DNA of 64,000 nucleotides. Origin: Bombilactobacillus thymidiniphilus. Lineage in GTDB: Bacteria; Bacillota; Bacilli; Lactobacillales; Lactobacillaceae. The DNA is taken from positions 558,001-622,000 of the forward strand of contig NZ_CP093365.1 of assembly GCF_023380245.1 (NCBI RefSeq), read 5' to 3'. The number at the start of each line of letters is the position of its first letter. The first letter of the stretch is position 1. Shown here one piece after another: positions 33,541 to 41,533 of this stretch. Under the pieces are notes generated by a model, which was given only the letters and a program-made list of their open reading frames with translations, had not been told where the DNA came from and searched no databases. The position numbers were made by a program, and so were the translations under genes.

Positions 33541-34377
33541 ATGGATATTCCGAAACTAACCACCAATGATGGGTTAATTTTACCACAAATTGGCTTTGGA
33601 ACTTATAAATTAAACGGCGCTTTGGGAGTGAATGCAATTACTAGCGCATTAAGCAATCATTATCGCTTGTTGGATACGGCTTTTAACTATGAAAATGAAG
33701 GTGCCGTTGGGCAAGCTGTAAAGCGTAGTGAAGTCGAACGTTCACAAATTATTGTTTCATCTAAGTTGCCTGGACGCCATCATCATTATCAAGAAGCCTT
33801 GAACACCATTCAAGAATCTTTGTATCGAGCAGGGCTAGATTATTATGATCTTTATTTGATTCACTGGCCTAATCCCAAAGAAGATTTATATGTGCAAGCT
33901 TGGCAAGCTTTAATTACAGCGCAACAAATGGGCTTAGTGCGTTCAATCGGTGTATCTAACTTTTTGCCAGAACATATTGATCGCTTAATTGACGAAACTG
34001 GCGTCACACCAGCGGTTAACCAAATTGAGCTGCATCCTTATTTCTCAGAAGCCCCGTTGCGTGAATACGATCAAGCGCACCAAATTGTAACACTCGCTTG
34101 GAGTCCACTGGGACGTGCAAGTTCAATGCTGCAAGATCCGGTTATTCAAGGCATAGCAAATGACGTCGGTCGCAGCGTAGGACAAGTTATTTTACGTTGG
34201 GAAACTCAGCTCGGTGTCTTGCCCATTCCTAAAGCCGCACATGTTTCCCGCCAGCGTGAAAATCTGAATGTCTTCGATTTTGAATTATCACCAGCGCAAA
34301 TGCAAACCATCACTAACTTAGATCGTCCGGATGGGCGCTTAGATAATCAAGATCCTGCTGAATATGAAGAATTTTAG
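33541..34377 (+). CDS. Aldo/keto reductase (2,5-diketogluconate reductase type)
   Basis: 278 residues, TIM barrel. The full catalytic tetrad is present: Asp45 and Tyr50 (LLDTAFNYENE), Lys75 (VSSKLPG) and His108 (YLIHWP). The C-terminal IPKAAHVSRQRENLNVFDFEL motif binds NADPH. It reduces aldehydes or ketones; physiological substrate unknown. AGGAGG precedes the ATG. Monocistronic with a bidirectional terminator. Confidence 0.93.
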   Translation: MDIPKLTTNDGLILPQIGFGTYKLNGALGVNAITSALSNHYRLLDTAFNYENEGAVGQAVKRSEVERSQIIVSSKLPGRHHHYQEALNTIQESLYRAGLDYYDLYLIHWPNPKEDLYVQAWQALITAQQMGLVRSIGVSNFLPEHIDRLIDETGVTPAVNQIELHPYFSEAPLREYDQAHQIVTLAWSPLGRASSMLQDPVIQGIANDVGRSVGQVILRWETQLGVLPIPKAAHVSRQRENLNVFDFELSPAQMQTITNLDRPDGRLDNQDPAEYEEF

Positions 34378-34382
34378 GCAAT

Positions 34383-34416
34383 AAAAATAACTATCCTTAT
34401 GGATAGTTATTTTTAT
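34383..34416. terminator. Bidirectional terminator
   Basis: Perfect 14-bp stem AAAAATAACTATCC / GGATAGTTATTTTT, 4-base loop, between the convergent aldo/keto reductase and the LXG module. Confidence 0.9.
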
Positions 34417-34706
34417 TATTCCACTTCACCACGCGGGATTTCGTCTTGATTATCTTCTACCCACTGTTCATATAATTCATTGAAACGTTCGCTATCTTCA
34501 TCTTGATAGCCTTCAAAAACCACTTCCGCAATATCTTCTTGGTTGAAATAGTAAACTTGCTCCGGATCTAAACCGGCCGGATAAATCGCGCCACTATAGT
34601 CAAAATAAACTTCTACACCATTTTGTTCCACCACCGGTCCAACATTCAAAAGCATCACTTTTTGTGAACTATCTTCTAAATAAACAATACTACCAATTGG
34701 TAACAT
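34416..34706 (-). CDS. DUF4176 protein, end of the LXG toxin operon
   Basis: 96 residues, very acidic. The MLPIGSIVYLEDSSQKVMLLNVGPV start, the YFDYSGAIYPAG centre and the QVYYFNQEDIAEVVFEGYQDEDSERFNEL end match the DUF4176 family, small proteins commonly encoded in type VII secretion and LXG toxin loci. Function unknown. It is 13 bases after the last immunity-like gene in the same orientation, so it belongs to the module. Confidence 0.82.
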   Translation of the reverse strand: MLPIGSIVYLEDSSQKVMLLNVGPVVEQNGVEVYFDYSGAIYPAGLDPEQVYYFNQEDIAEVVFEGYQDEDSERFNELYEQWVEDNQDEIPRGEVE

Positions 34707-34718
34707 AATAATTTCCCC

Positions 34719-35495
34719 TTATTTTTTGATTTGTTTAAATAACATGTAGGTATCTGCCGTTTCTGCGATAGCAGATGACCCTCCATACCTACGTAAACGC
34801 GCAAAGTTTAAATATCCTATTTCTTTAAAACGTTTTTGACTGATTGCTTTTCTATTGAACATAAAAAATGTAAATCTGCAAAGCATGAGCATATAGGTAT
34901 TCATACATCCCCCAAAAATAAAGCACGCCAAATTATTGAAAATAATGCCTAAAAAAATGGACGAAAATATTCCAATGTAAAGAAGCAAAAAAGTAAGCAT
35001 TTTTGCTACATAAGAAGTCTTTAACTCAATAGGTTGCAAAACAGATTTTTCATAATTACTGATATCTATCCGTGACTGATTTTTAAGATTGAGCAATATT
35101 ACAATAAGCGAAAATCCAGCGATAATAAAGCTAAGGCTTAAATAACGATTAGACAAAATCACATCAGACAATAACATCATATTGAAAGGTAACATATTAC
35201 TACATATAAAGAACATCAATAAAAATATAGGTATCCACCATATTGCAATCCTTCTATCTTGCTTCTCAGTAACATAAGGCTTATGTGTCATCGCACAAAA
35301 TTTATCTTTTTCGGCATCCACATTATAAACATTCCATTCAGGCATCATATTTACGCGCATACCTCTAACACCGTAGCTGCTAAATTTCTTAGGATCCGCA
35401 TAATCCAACAAATAATAATGACCGCGGTACTTGATTAAATAATATTGCAAACTTACGCGTCCTACTAAATAAATTCTATAGCCTTTTTCCGGCAT
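34719..35495 (-). CDS. DUF443-like membrane protein, candidate immunity copy 3
   Basis: 258 residues. The N-terminal soluble segment MPEKGYRIYLVGRVSLQYYL..KYRGHYYLLDYADPKK is almost identical to the two genes upstream, then there are 4-5 TM helices (about 82-102, 113-135, 165-187, 188-215) and a conserved tail DTYMLFKQIKK. The (N)YRIxxxxxxYYLLDxxD start plus polytopic membrane part resembles DUF443, the family of TsaI, which neutralises the membrane-depolarising T7SS toxin TspA in Staphylococcus aureus. Family assignment is from memory. The TM region diverges from its paralogues, as expected if each copy guards against a different toxin. Confidence 0.7.
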   Translation of the reverse strand: MPEKGYRIYLVGRVSLQYYLIKYRGHYYLLDYADPKKFSSYGVRGMRVNMMPEWNVYNVDAEKDKFCAMTHKPYVTEKQDRRIAIWWIPIFLLMFFICSNMLPFNMMLLSDVILSNRYLSLSFIIAGFSLIVILLNLKNQSRIDISNYEKSVLQPIELKTSYVAKMLTFLLLYIGIFSSIFLGIIFNNLACFIFGGCMNTYMLMLCRFTFFMFNRKAISQKRFKEIGYLNFARLRRYGGSSAIAETADTYMLFKQIKK

Positions 35496-35552
35496 TTATT
35501 CTCCTAAAATTTAATATAATCATTATTCTTTTACTCGTTTAAATAACATATA
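35381..35552 (-). repeat. 172-bp direct repeat, copy 1
   Basis: Covers the first 115 bases of immunity copy 3, its SD, the spacer and the last codons of copy 2. About 3 mismatches to 36169-36340. Confidence 0.9.
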
Positions 35553-36283
35553 AGTATCGCCAGGTTCCATACTTGCCAAAGGCCCCAATTTCATGTAACG
35601 GCGAATACATCTCCCAAAGAAGCTGCCACTCATTTGTCTGCTACCAGTTACTTTTCTATCTAGCATAAAATAGATAAATCTCAATAAAATAATGTAATAG
35701 CTAGTGGCGCAGCCCAAAAACAATAAAACTAATAAGTTGCCAGAAGCCACTCCTAAACTCATTGAAATAAATAATAGAATGTAAATTACCAAAAATAAAC
35801 AAATCGTTATGGCCATAGACATTTTTTTGAAATTGGTAGACTCTAAAAACGATTTTTCATACACACTAATATCTATTTGTGGATTATTTTTTATATTTAA
35901 CAAAATAACAATTGCAATAAAACCGCCAATAATCAAGCTCATACTCAAAAACAAATGCATGGTTGTAATATGAGTTAATAGGGGATTATTAAAAAAAGGA
36001 AGCAATATAAAAAATAATACAAGCCAAACAGTCACAAATTTATAATCTTTTTTTTTGTAATATAGTGTTTATTTACTATAGAACAAAATTTATCTTTATC
36101 TGTATCTACATTATAAATTGTCCATTTAGGAGTCATTCTTACAGACGATCCTCTAGCGCCATAACTACTAAATTTCTTAGGATCCGCATAATCCAACAAA
36201 TAATAATGACCGCGGTACTTGATTAAATAATATTGCAAACTTACGCGTCCTACCAAATAAATTCTATAGCCTTTTTCCGGCAT
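35523..36283 (-). pseudogene. Frameshifted DUF443-like membrane protein, candidate immunity copy 2
   Basis: The N-terminal half (36283-36032) reads MPEKGYRIYLVG..KHYITKKKIINL and stops; the C-terminal half (35523-36035, 4 TM helices, ending GDTYMLFKRVKE) continues in another frame. The break lies in a run of nine A on the coding strand (36056-36048). With ten A the frame is restored, giving YITKKKDYKFVTVW, which lines up residue for residue with YITKEQDHNIAIAF of copy 1, and a normal ~253-residue protein. So it is either a phase-variable gene caught in the off state, a young pseudogene, or a homopolymer error. Same operon position and orientation as its paralogues. Confidence 0.8.
36048..36056 (-). 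repeat. A9 homopolymer at the frameshift
   Basis: Nine consecutive A on the coding strand inside immunity copy 2; one more A restores the reading frame. Such tracts are prone to slippage in replication and transcription. Confidence 0.9.
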
Positions 36284-36340
36284 TTATTCTCCTAAAATTT
36301 AATATAATCATTATTCTTTTACTCGCCTAAATAACATATA
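36169..36340 (-). repeat. 172-bp direct repeat, copy 2
   Basis: Near-identical to 35381-35552 at an offset of 788 bp; a third, shorter and more diverged copy (about 36945-37048) covers the start of immunity copy 1. Confidence 0.9.
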
Positions 36341-37048
36341 CAAATCCTTCATTTTCCCATTGGAGGATCTATTTTGCTTCATATGCTTTAGAAATCTGTT
36401 ACTCTCCATTTGTTTACTACTGGCTAATTGTCTGCTTAACATGAAATAAATAAATCTACTAAACATAAACATATAACTCATTACACAACCTGAAATAATT
36501 AATACTAATAAATTTCGAGAAAACACACCCAAACATACTGCTGAAAATAAAGATATATAAGTCATTAAAAATACAATTATCTTTAATTTTAAAGAGGGAG
36601 TCTTAAAATTAGTTGATTCTAAAAAAGTTTTTTTATATTTATTTACATCTACTTTAGGTTTATTTACAAAATGTAATAGCATAACAATAGCTACAAATCC
36701 AGTTAAAACAACACTTATACTGCTTAGATTATTAACAAAGGTAAAAGAACTATTCAACAGTGGTATTGCTAAACACAAAATAACGATAAAAGCTATGGCT
36801 ATATTATGATCTTGTTCTTTTGTGATATAAGGTTTATGCGCCAGAGCACAAAATTCATCTTTAACCGCATCCACATCATATATACTCCATTTTCGCGTCA
36901 TTCTTGCAGAAGCTCCTCTAGCGCCATAACTGCTAAGTTTCTTAGGATCCGCATAATCCAATAAATAGTAATGACCGCGGTACTTGATTAAATAATATTG
37001 CAAACTTACGCGTCCTACTAAATAAATTCTGTATCCTCTTTCCGACAT
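36311..37048 (-). CDS. DUF443-like membrane protein, candidate immunity copy 1
   Basis: 245 residues, directly abutting the LXG toxin stop (TAA then ATG), which makes it the most likely cognate immunity protein. N-terminal segment MSERGYRIYLVGRVSLQYYL..YRGHYYLLDYADPKKLSSYG, then TM helices (about 81-99, 105-127, 150-175, 178-205) and the tail MKDLYMLFRRVKE. The topology suits a protein that blocks a membrane-active toxin within the bilayer. DUF443/TsaI-like assignment is from memory; function is inference from position. Confidence 0.72.
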   Translation of the reverse strand: MSERGYRIYLVGRVSLQYYLIKYRGHYYLLDYADPKKLSSYGARGASARMTRKWSIYDVDAVKDEFCALAHKPYITKEQDHNIAIAFIVILCLAIPLLNSSFTFVNNLSSISVVLTGFVAIVMLLHFVNKPKVDVNKYKKTFLESTNFKTPSLKLKIIVFLMTYISLFSAVCLGVFSRNLLVLIISGCVMSYMFMFSRFIYFMLSRQLASSKQMESNRFLKHMKQNRSSNGKMKDLYMLFRRVKE

Positions 37049-38347
37049 TTAAAAAGATCCTTTAAAGGACTTACCAACATTATTTAACATGTTCCCCGTC
37101 CAACTAGTCGCACTTTTCCAGTCCTTTTTGACACTATTGCCGACATCATCTACTCGATCACCCGTCCAATTGACTGCATTTCTAACAGTTTTGTTATTTT
37201 TATACAAATAATCAGCACCATATGCTATTCCAACTCCTGATAATACAACTGCTCCTGTAACAAGATCTTCAGGTAAAGTTGCTACAACCCCCAAACCAAT
37301 CAATCCATCAACTGCAGAATCAATACCAACACCTGCTAAAATACTGCCACCAGTAACAGCACCACTATAAACCACGCCTCTACCAATATTTTTATTATGG
37401 TTGTCGTCATTAAAATCTTTGTACGTATTATAAAAATCTAGCGCGTCAAATCCCTTATCAATAACTTTAATACCTTTTTTAGCTGCCACACCTAAGCCCT
37501 CGCTAAAACTATTCTTCATACCTTTTAGCGAACCAGTAAATTCTTTTCTCAACTTATTAGTGTCTTTTACAAACCGCCCTTTAACATCGCGCGGCTGTAA
37601 TTTGGCCGCCCAAGCTCTACCAATGTTCTTTTTCTCTTTGAAAATTTTCTTAACCATGCTTTCAAACGGTGCCTTGAATATCTTTTTAGCCCCTTCTTCC
37701 ACAATTCCTTCAATGATTTCATCTGCAATACTTTTATCGTCTGTCTTATAGCTGCCATCTTTATAGGTAATTGTCGTCTTTAGCACGAGCACTTTTTTGA
37801 TCGCACTCTTGTAATCATCCATGATGCCATCAAACAAGCCATTCACTTCTGAATTAAAATTACGCAATTTTTCCAGCTTCTTTTGTAGGCGGCGAATATC
37901 ACTTTCTAAATTATTAGCCATGCTCGCCATATTTTTTTGAGCACCCGAAGTATCCAGTAGCTTGCCAGCGGTCTTTTTAATCGTTTGGGCGGTCGCTTCC
38001 ACCGCACTTTTCATATTCTTTTTGATCTGAATTTGCGCGTTCAGTTGATCTTCGCTCAAATAAGATTCACTATTTAACTTCTGATCCGCCTGCTTATATT
38101 TGCTTAAATCCTTGGACATACTGTCAAAAACGTTCGTCACTTGCGCAATTGTCGGCAAAATAACATCGCTAAAAACACCTTTAGCCGCTTTGTAAGCTGT
38201 ACCAGACAGTGTTTTGCCATCCACTGCTTCAATAATTTTTTGACTGGCGTCTTTTAATTTCTTAACATCAGCTTGCGCACTTTTTAAATTGCTCGTTAAG
38301 CTGTTAATTAAATCTTGTGATTCAGAACTTACATAAATCAAGCCCAT
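37049..38347 (-). CDS. LXG-domain type VII toxin with glycine-rich membrane-active C-terminus
   Basis: 432 residues. Residues 1-190 are a helical LXG domain (MGLIYVSSESQDLINSL.., LSG at 47-49 followed by TAYKAAKGVF, coiled-coil KLEKLRNF). After a basic linker (190-320) comes a hydrophobic glycine-rich stretch at about 323-378 (GAVTGGSILAGVGIDS.., GAVVLSGVGIAYGADYL) and two imperfect amphipathic repeats WTGDRVDDVGNSVK and WTGNMLNNVGKSFK. This layout recalls TspA and other glycine-zipper LXG toxins that depolarise target membranes. LXG proteins leave the cell through the T7SS (EssC; not in this window). ATG shares its A with the upstream partner's stop (TAATG). Confidence 0.85.
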   Translation of the reverse strand: MGLIYVSSESQDLINSLTSNLKSAQADVKKLKDASQKIIEAVDGKTLSGTAYKAAKGVFSDVILPTIAQVTNVFDSMSKDLSKYKQADQKLNSESYLSEDQLNAQIQIKKNMKSAVEATAQTIKKTAGKLLDTSGAQKNMASMANNLESDIRRLQKKLEKLRNFNSEVNGLFDGIMDDYKSAIKKVLVLKTTITYKDGSYKTDDKSIADEIIEGIVEEGAKKIFKAPFESMVKKIFKEKKNIGRAWAAKLQPRDVKGRFVKDTNKLRKEFTGSLKGMKNSFSEGLGVAAKKGIKVIDKGFDALDFYNTYKDFNDDNHNKNIGRGVVYSGAVTGGSILAGVGIDSAVDGLIGLGVVATLPEDLVTGAVVLSGVGIAYGADYLYKNNKTVRNAVNWTGDRVDDVGNSVKKDWKSATSWTGNMLNNVGKSFKGSF

Positions 38348-38700
38348 TAAATTTTCCCCCTCTGGCGATAAAGTTCATCGCGTTCGTCATCTAAATTACG
38401 TAATTTAGTATGACAATCCTCAGCAATTTGTTCATGTGTATCTTGAAAATAGCGTTGAAACTGGCGCTCTTGTTGAACGTTGGCTTCTTGAGCGCCAAGA
38501 CTGGCTTGGTCACCGCGATTAATATTTTCGACATTAATTTGGCTAATCTTACGAAAATTTTGTTGTAAGTATCGCTGTAAATCAGCCAAAGCCATCGCTA
38601 ATTTGTGTTGCGTTTGCTTTAAATCATCAGCCTGTTCCTCATTTTGGAGCAATAAGCGCTGATTGACCTCGCGTTTGGTTTCCGGATCTTTTTCTTCCAT
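38347..38700 (-). CDS. Helical LXG partner (Lap2 / DUF3958-like)
   Basis: 117 residues, entirely helical and Gln/Glu-rich (LLLQNEEQADDLKQTQHKLAMALADLQRYLQQNF). It sits between the WXG-like small protein and the LXG toxin, with a 1-base overlap to the toxin. Small partners in this position (DUF3958) form a complex with the LXG domain that makes a composite signal for the T7SS. The role is inferred from position, size and helical character. Confidence 0.7.
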   Translation of the reverse strand: MEEKDPETKREVNQRLLLQNEEQADDLKQTQHKLAMALADLQRYLQQNFRKISQINVENINRGDQASLGAQEANVQQERQFQRYFQDTHEQIAEDCHTKLRNLDDERDELYRQRGKI

Positions 38701-38713
38701 TAATTAGCCCCCA

Positions 38714-38965
38714 CTAAAATTTAATATTGCGATCCGTTTGCGCAATTAATTTGGCAATTTGCGGGAATTTAGCACTTTGTGTTTGGACACTTTTCACCAA
38801 TTGAGACAACACTGCTAGCATGCCGTTATTGATTTCCATGGCTTTAGTCATCCCCGAAATATTACTGACCGCTACCGTGGCCGTCTTGCCCTTGCTTACT
38901 TCCATCGACTTAGCACTGGCGGCAGCCGCACTAGCCGCACTTTGATTTGATGCAATTTTAGTCAT
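38714..38965 (-). CDS. WXG100-like LXG partner (Lap1 / DUF3130-like)
   Basis: 83 residues, Ala/Ser-rich helical hairpin: MTKIASNQSAASAAAASAKSM, a central NISGMTKAMEINNGM turn and a second helix. It resembles the DUF3130/TIGR04197 small T7SS substrates that accompany LXG toxins. First gene of the module, with GGGGAAG about 10 bases before ATG. No W-x-G is present; NISGM occupies the turn. Confidence 0.68.
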   Translation of the reverse strand: MTKIASNQSAASAAAASAKSMEVSKGKTATVAVSNISGMTKAMEINNGMLAVLSQLVKSVQTQSAKFPQIAKLIAQTDRNIKF

Positions 38966-39066
38966 GAATTTTTACTTCCCCAATAAAGATTAAAAACACG
39001 TCGCAATTTTATCACATAATTATTAAATAATGAATTTAGTTTACTATTTCACAAAAAAAGACAAAA

Positions 39067-39103
39067 TAAAAAAGCCGCAACTTATTTTCATTGCTGCTTT
39101 TCC
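39067..39103 (-). terminator. Terminator of yjdF, overlapping the left island repeat
   Basis: Minus-strand stem AAAAGCaGCAA / TTGCgGCTTTT, 10-base loop, T6 run. Confidence 0.7.
39072..39103 (+). repeat. Left 32-bp direct repeat of a putative island
   Basis: 29 of 32 bases identical to 42228-42259, where the same sequence forms the stop and last codons of aspD. The three mismatches are adjacent, in the middle. Confidence 0.8.
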
Positions 39104-39110
39104 AAAAATA

Positions 39111-39542
39111 TTAATGTCCCTTATGCTTTTGCAATTTCTTTTCCTGTTTTAATTGGAACTGCCTGGCTTTATATTCTTGTGTTTTTCTACTATTATGTTT
39201 TTTATTAAGGAGTTTATTTGACTCACGTTGCTTATTTAATTCTTGCTGTGCCTTAGTTCCTGAGAACAAAGAATTAACTTGTTTCTTAGCCTGCCTTTGA
39301 AGACGCTTCGGATTAATATGCTTCGATGTTTTTATATAATCATCATCATCCTTATCTTCAAAAAAAGACAATTTATCCCAGAAATCGAAGCTAAAAACAA
39401 TATTGTAAATATCAACATTTTTGGGCCTAGAAGTACCAAAAACGTAAGAGGCTACACTATATACACCACCTGCCCTATTTTCAATAATAGCTTTATAAAA
39501 AGGATCATCAAACACTATAGTCATGGTCATAATTCCACACAT
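39111..39542 (-). CDS. yjdF: YjdF family protein
   Basis: 143 residues. N-terminal beta domain (MTIVFDDPFYKAIIENRAGGVYSVASYVFGTSRP) and a highly basic tail with HINPKRLQRQAKKQV, GTKAQQELNKQ and QLKQEKKLQKHKGH, the conserved YjdF signature. In Bacillus the gene is under a riboswitch that binds azaaromatic compounds, so the protein may deal with aromatic toxicants; its activity is unknown. AAGAGG precedes the ATG. I could not confidently fold a yjdF riboswitch in the 290-base leader. Confidence 0.85.
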   Translation of the reverse strand: MCGIMTMTIVFDDPFYKAIIENRAGGVYSVASYVFGTSRPKNVDIYNIVFSFDFWDKLSFFEDKDDDDYIKTSKHINPKRLQRQAKKQVNSLFSGTKAQQELNKQRESNKLLNKKHNSRKTQEYKARQFQLKQEKKLQKHKGH

Positions 39543-39833
39543 TCGTATACCTCTTAAAATCTTTTTATTCCAGCCGAAACCAGTAGAATAATTAATCTAA
39601 AAGTAATACTGTGACAATTAAAACACATGTAGATTAAAAAGCAATATTTTTTTATTTGTAAAAGACAGGTTATAGATTCAAGACGAACACTTCCTAAAAA
39701 TCTCAATGATAGTTGAGACTATAATGGTCTTTGATTCACTGAAAGCAATTCTTCGAAGAGTTGTTCATGGGGATCTTTCACTGATTAAGATATGGTAAGT
39801 GGAAGTTATATAAACTGATTTATTGGGCAATCA

Positions 39834-40988
39834 TTAATTTTTTATGTTTTTAAATATTCCCGTGACTGTATAAAGAAATAATGCTATTAAAATCATTATT
39901 GCAGCAAATGGTCCAATTCCTACATACCCAGTAAATTGTTTAAATAGTAATCCTCCAGCAACGCCAGCAATTGTTTCCCCTAGATACATAGCTGCATTGG
40001 ATAATGAAGATATTGTACTTCTGGCATTCTTAACAGTACTTTGCAACGTAGTCATAAATAGAGGAAAAATAAATCCATTCACAAGAAAAACTAGTGTTAA
40101 TAATATTTCGGACGACCAAAAATTTTTGGAAAATGGAGTAATTAAATATAGCATAATTAAAATAATTAATTCCACCAAGAATGTTCGTTCCAGTCCAAAT
40201 TTATTAACAAGTTTACTGCTAGTTAATGATCCTATTAAATTACCAGCCCCAATAGCTATCATTGCGGTACCTATATTAGATAATGATAATCCAAAACTAC
40301 CACTGAACCATGTGGAAATAAATGTGGTTGCTGTAAAAGATCCTATCTGAAAAACACAATAAGCCAATAAATAGCTAAGTGCCTTTTTATTGGATAAAAC
40401 TTGAGAATATGTCTTAAAAAACGATAGGTGATCTCTTTGTCCTATCTCTAATTCTGGTAGTTCAAAAATTAAAAGTAATAACAACAATAGAGCTGATACT
40501 GAAATTACATAAAAAGGTGTACGCCAAGACACAACAGCTAAATAACTTCCAATAGGAATTCCAACTAATTGTGATACTGACAAACCTGCAGTTGCATACC
40601 CCATGACTTTTACAATATCCTTTTTATTAACGACTACAGGAATAGAAGCCCAAACCTGTGGCGTAACAAATGATGCACTAATACCCGCTAGCAGTCTGAA
40701 CAAAAGCATTAAAGTAAAACTTTTAGCAAAGGCGCACAAAAAAGTAGAAATTGCAAAGAACAATAATCCCCAAAGCATTACCTTTTTACGATCTCTACCA
40801 TCGGAAATGGGGCCTGAAATTAATGCGAATACTGCATATCCTATGGCGTATGCACTTACCATCCAGCCTGATATAGAAGTAGGGATATTGTATAACTTAC
40901 TTAATGTTGGTAACAGTGGCGAAATCAAAAAAGTATCTGTTCCGATTAAGAACATTGTTAGAAAAAACATAATTGAATATTTTTTCAT
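39834..40988 (-). CDS. MFS drug exporter (DHA1 family)
   Basis: 384 residues, 12 TM helices. FFLTMFLIGTDTFLISPLLPTL, the loop 2-3 motif GPISDGRDRKKVMLWGL (motif A, G-x3-D-R-x-G/D-R-K/R) and the MGYATAGLSVSQLVGIPIGSYL motif C of antiporters. It likely exports a toxic organic compound. Encoded 70 bases downstream of an ArsR regulator in the same direction, with a perfect palindrome between them. Its codons are more AT-rich than flanking genes, in keeping with recent transfer. Confidence 0.88.
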   Translation of the reverse strand: MKKYSIMFFLTMFLIGTDTFLISPLLPTLSKLYNIPTSISGWMVSAYAIGYAVFALISGPISDGRDRKKVMLWGLLFFAISTFLCAFAKSFTLMLLFRLLAGISASFVTPQVWASIPVVVNKKDIVKVMGYATAGLSVSQLVGIPIGSYLAVVSWRTPFYVISVSALLLLLLLIFELPELEIGQRDHLSFFKTYSQVLSNKKALSYLLAYCVFQIGSFTATTFISTWFSGSFGLSLSNIGTAMIAIGAGNLIGSLTSSKLVNKFGLERTFLVELIILIMLYLITPFSKNFWSSEILLTLVFLVNGFIFPLFMTTLQSTVKNARSTISSLSNAAMYLGETIAGVAGGLLFKQFTGYVGIGPFAAIMILIALFLYTVTGIFKNIKN

Positions 40989-41041
40989 TTTAGCACCTCT
41001 TTCATTGTTTTAAAATTATCGAACTAAAAACGTAAACAAAA

Positions 41042-41064
41042 ATATGACAAAGTATTTGTCATAT
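41042..41064. promoter_or_regulatory. Palindrome between arsR-type gene and MFS gene
   Basis: A perfect 10-bp inverted repeat ATATGACAAA / TTTGTCATAT around GTA, overlapping the regulator's stop codon. It may be an operator for the ArsR protein in front of the exporter, or a weak terminator (minus-strand T5 follows). Confidence 0.5.
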
Positions 41065-41349
41065 TATGTCCAAAAATCCAGGCAATACCTTTTCAATAAA
41101 GTCTCTATTTAAGCTTACAAATCTATTCTGTCCAGCTTTCCTGGTATTAGTGAGTCCGGCCTCTCTTAATATTTTAAAATGATAAGAGATAGTTGATTTA
41201 CTAATATCTAACCTCTCACCAATTTCCCCACAATTCCATTCTTTATCTTGAGAGTTCAAAATATGGATGATTGTTAAACGAGCTTCATCAGATAGTGCTT
41301 TAAATATTTGAACACGAATTTCATCTTTGGTTAGTCTTTCGATAATCAT
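41059..41349 (-). CDS. ArsR-family transcriptional regulator
   Basis: 96 residues, winged helix: FKALSDEARLTIIHIL, CGEIGERLDISKSTISYHFKILREAGLTNTRKAG (recognition helix), then the wing. No ELCVCDL-type metal site; the single Cys (WNCGEI) alone is not a canonical metal site, so it may sense an organic ligand. It probably represses itself and the MFS exporter downstream. Confidence 0.88.
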   Translation of the reverse strand: MIIERLTKDEIRVQIFKALSDEARLTIIHILNSQDKEWNCGEIGERLDISKSTISYHFKILREAGLTNTRKAGQNRFVSLNRDFIEKVLPGFLDII

Positions 41350-41533
41350 AAAATAATGATAGTATCGAAATGTTTTTAAGTCAATGGTATTATTCTAAAT
41401 GTTACTTAAATATCACTTTTTTATGTTTAATTTAATATAATTATAATATTAAATTTATAATGACATTTTATTACTTATGGTGATAATTCATCATAAACCA
41501 ATTGTTCTTACTACTAAGATTAAGAAGGTAAAT

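Noticed and set aside
39730-39805. 24-codon plus-strand frame reading MVFDSLKAILRRVVHGDLSLIKIW, possible small peptide or remnant of a membrane protein gene
   Set aside because: No convincing ribosome binding site, no continuation in another frame, and such a short frame is expected by chance; kept only as a note.
39543-39833. Possible yjdF riboswitch upstream of yjdF
   Set aside because: The gene family suggests one, but I could not find the conserved core by eye; a covariance-model search would decide.
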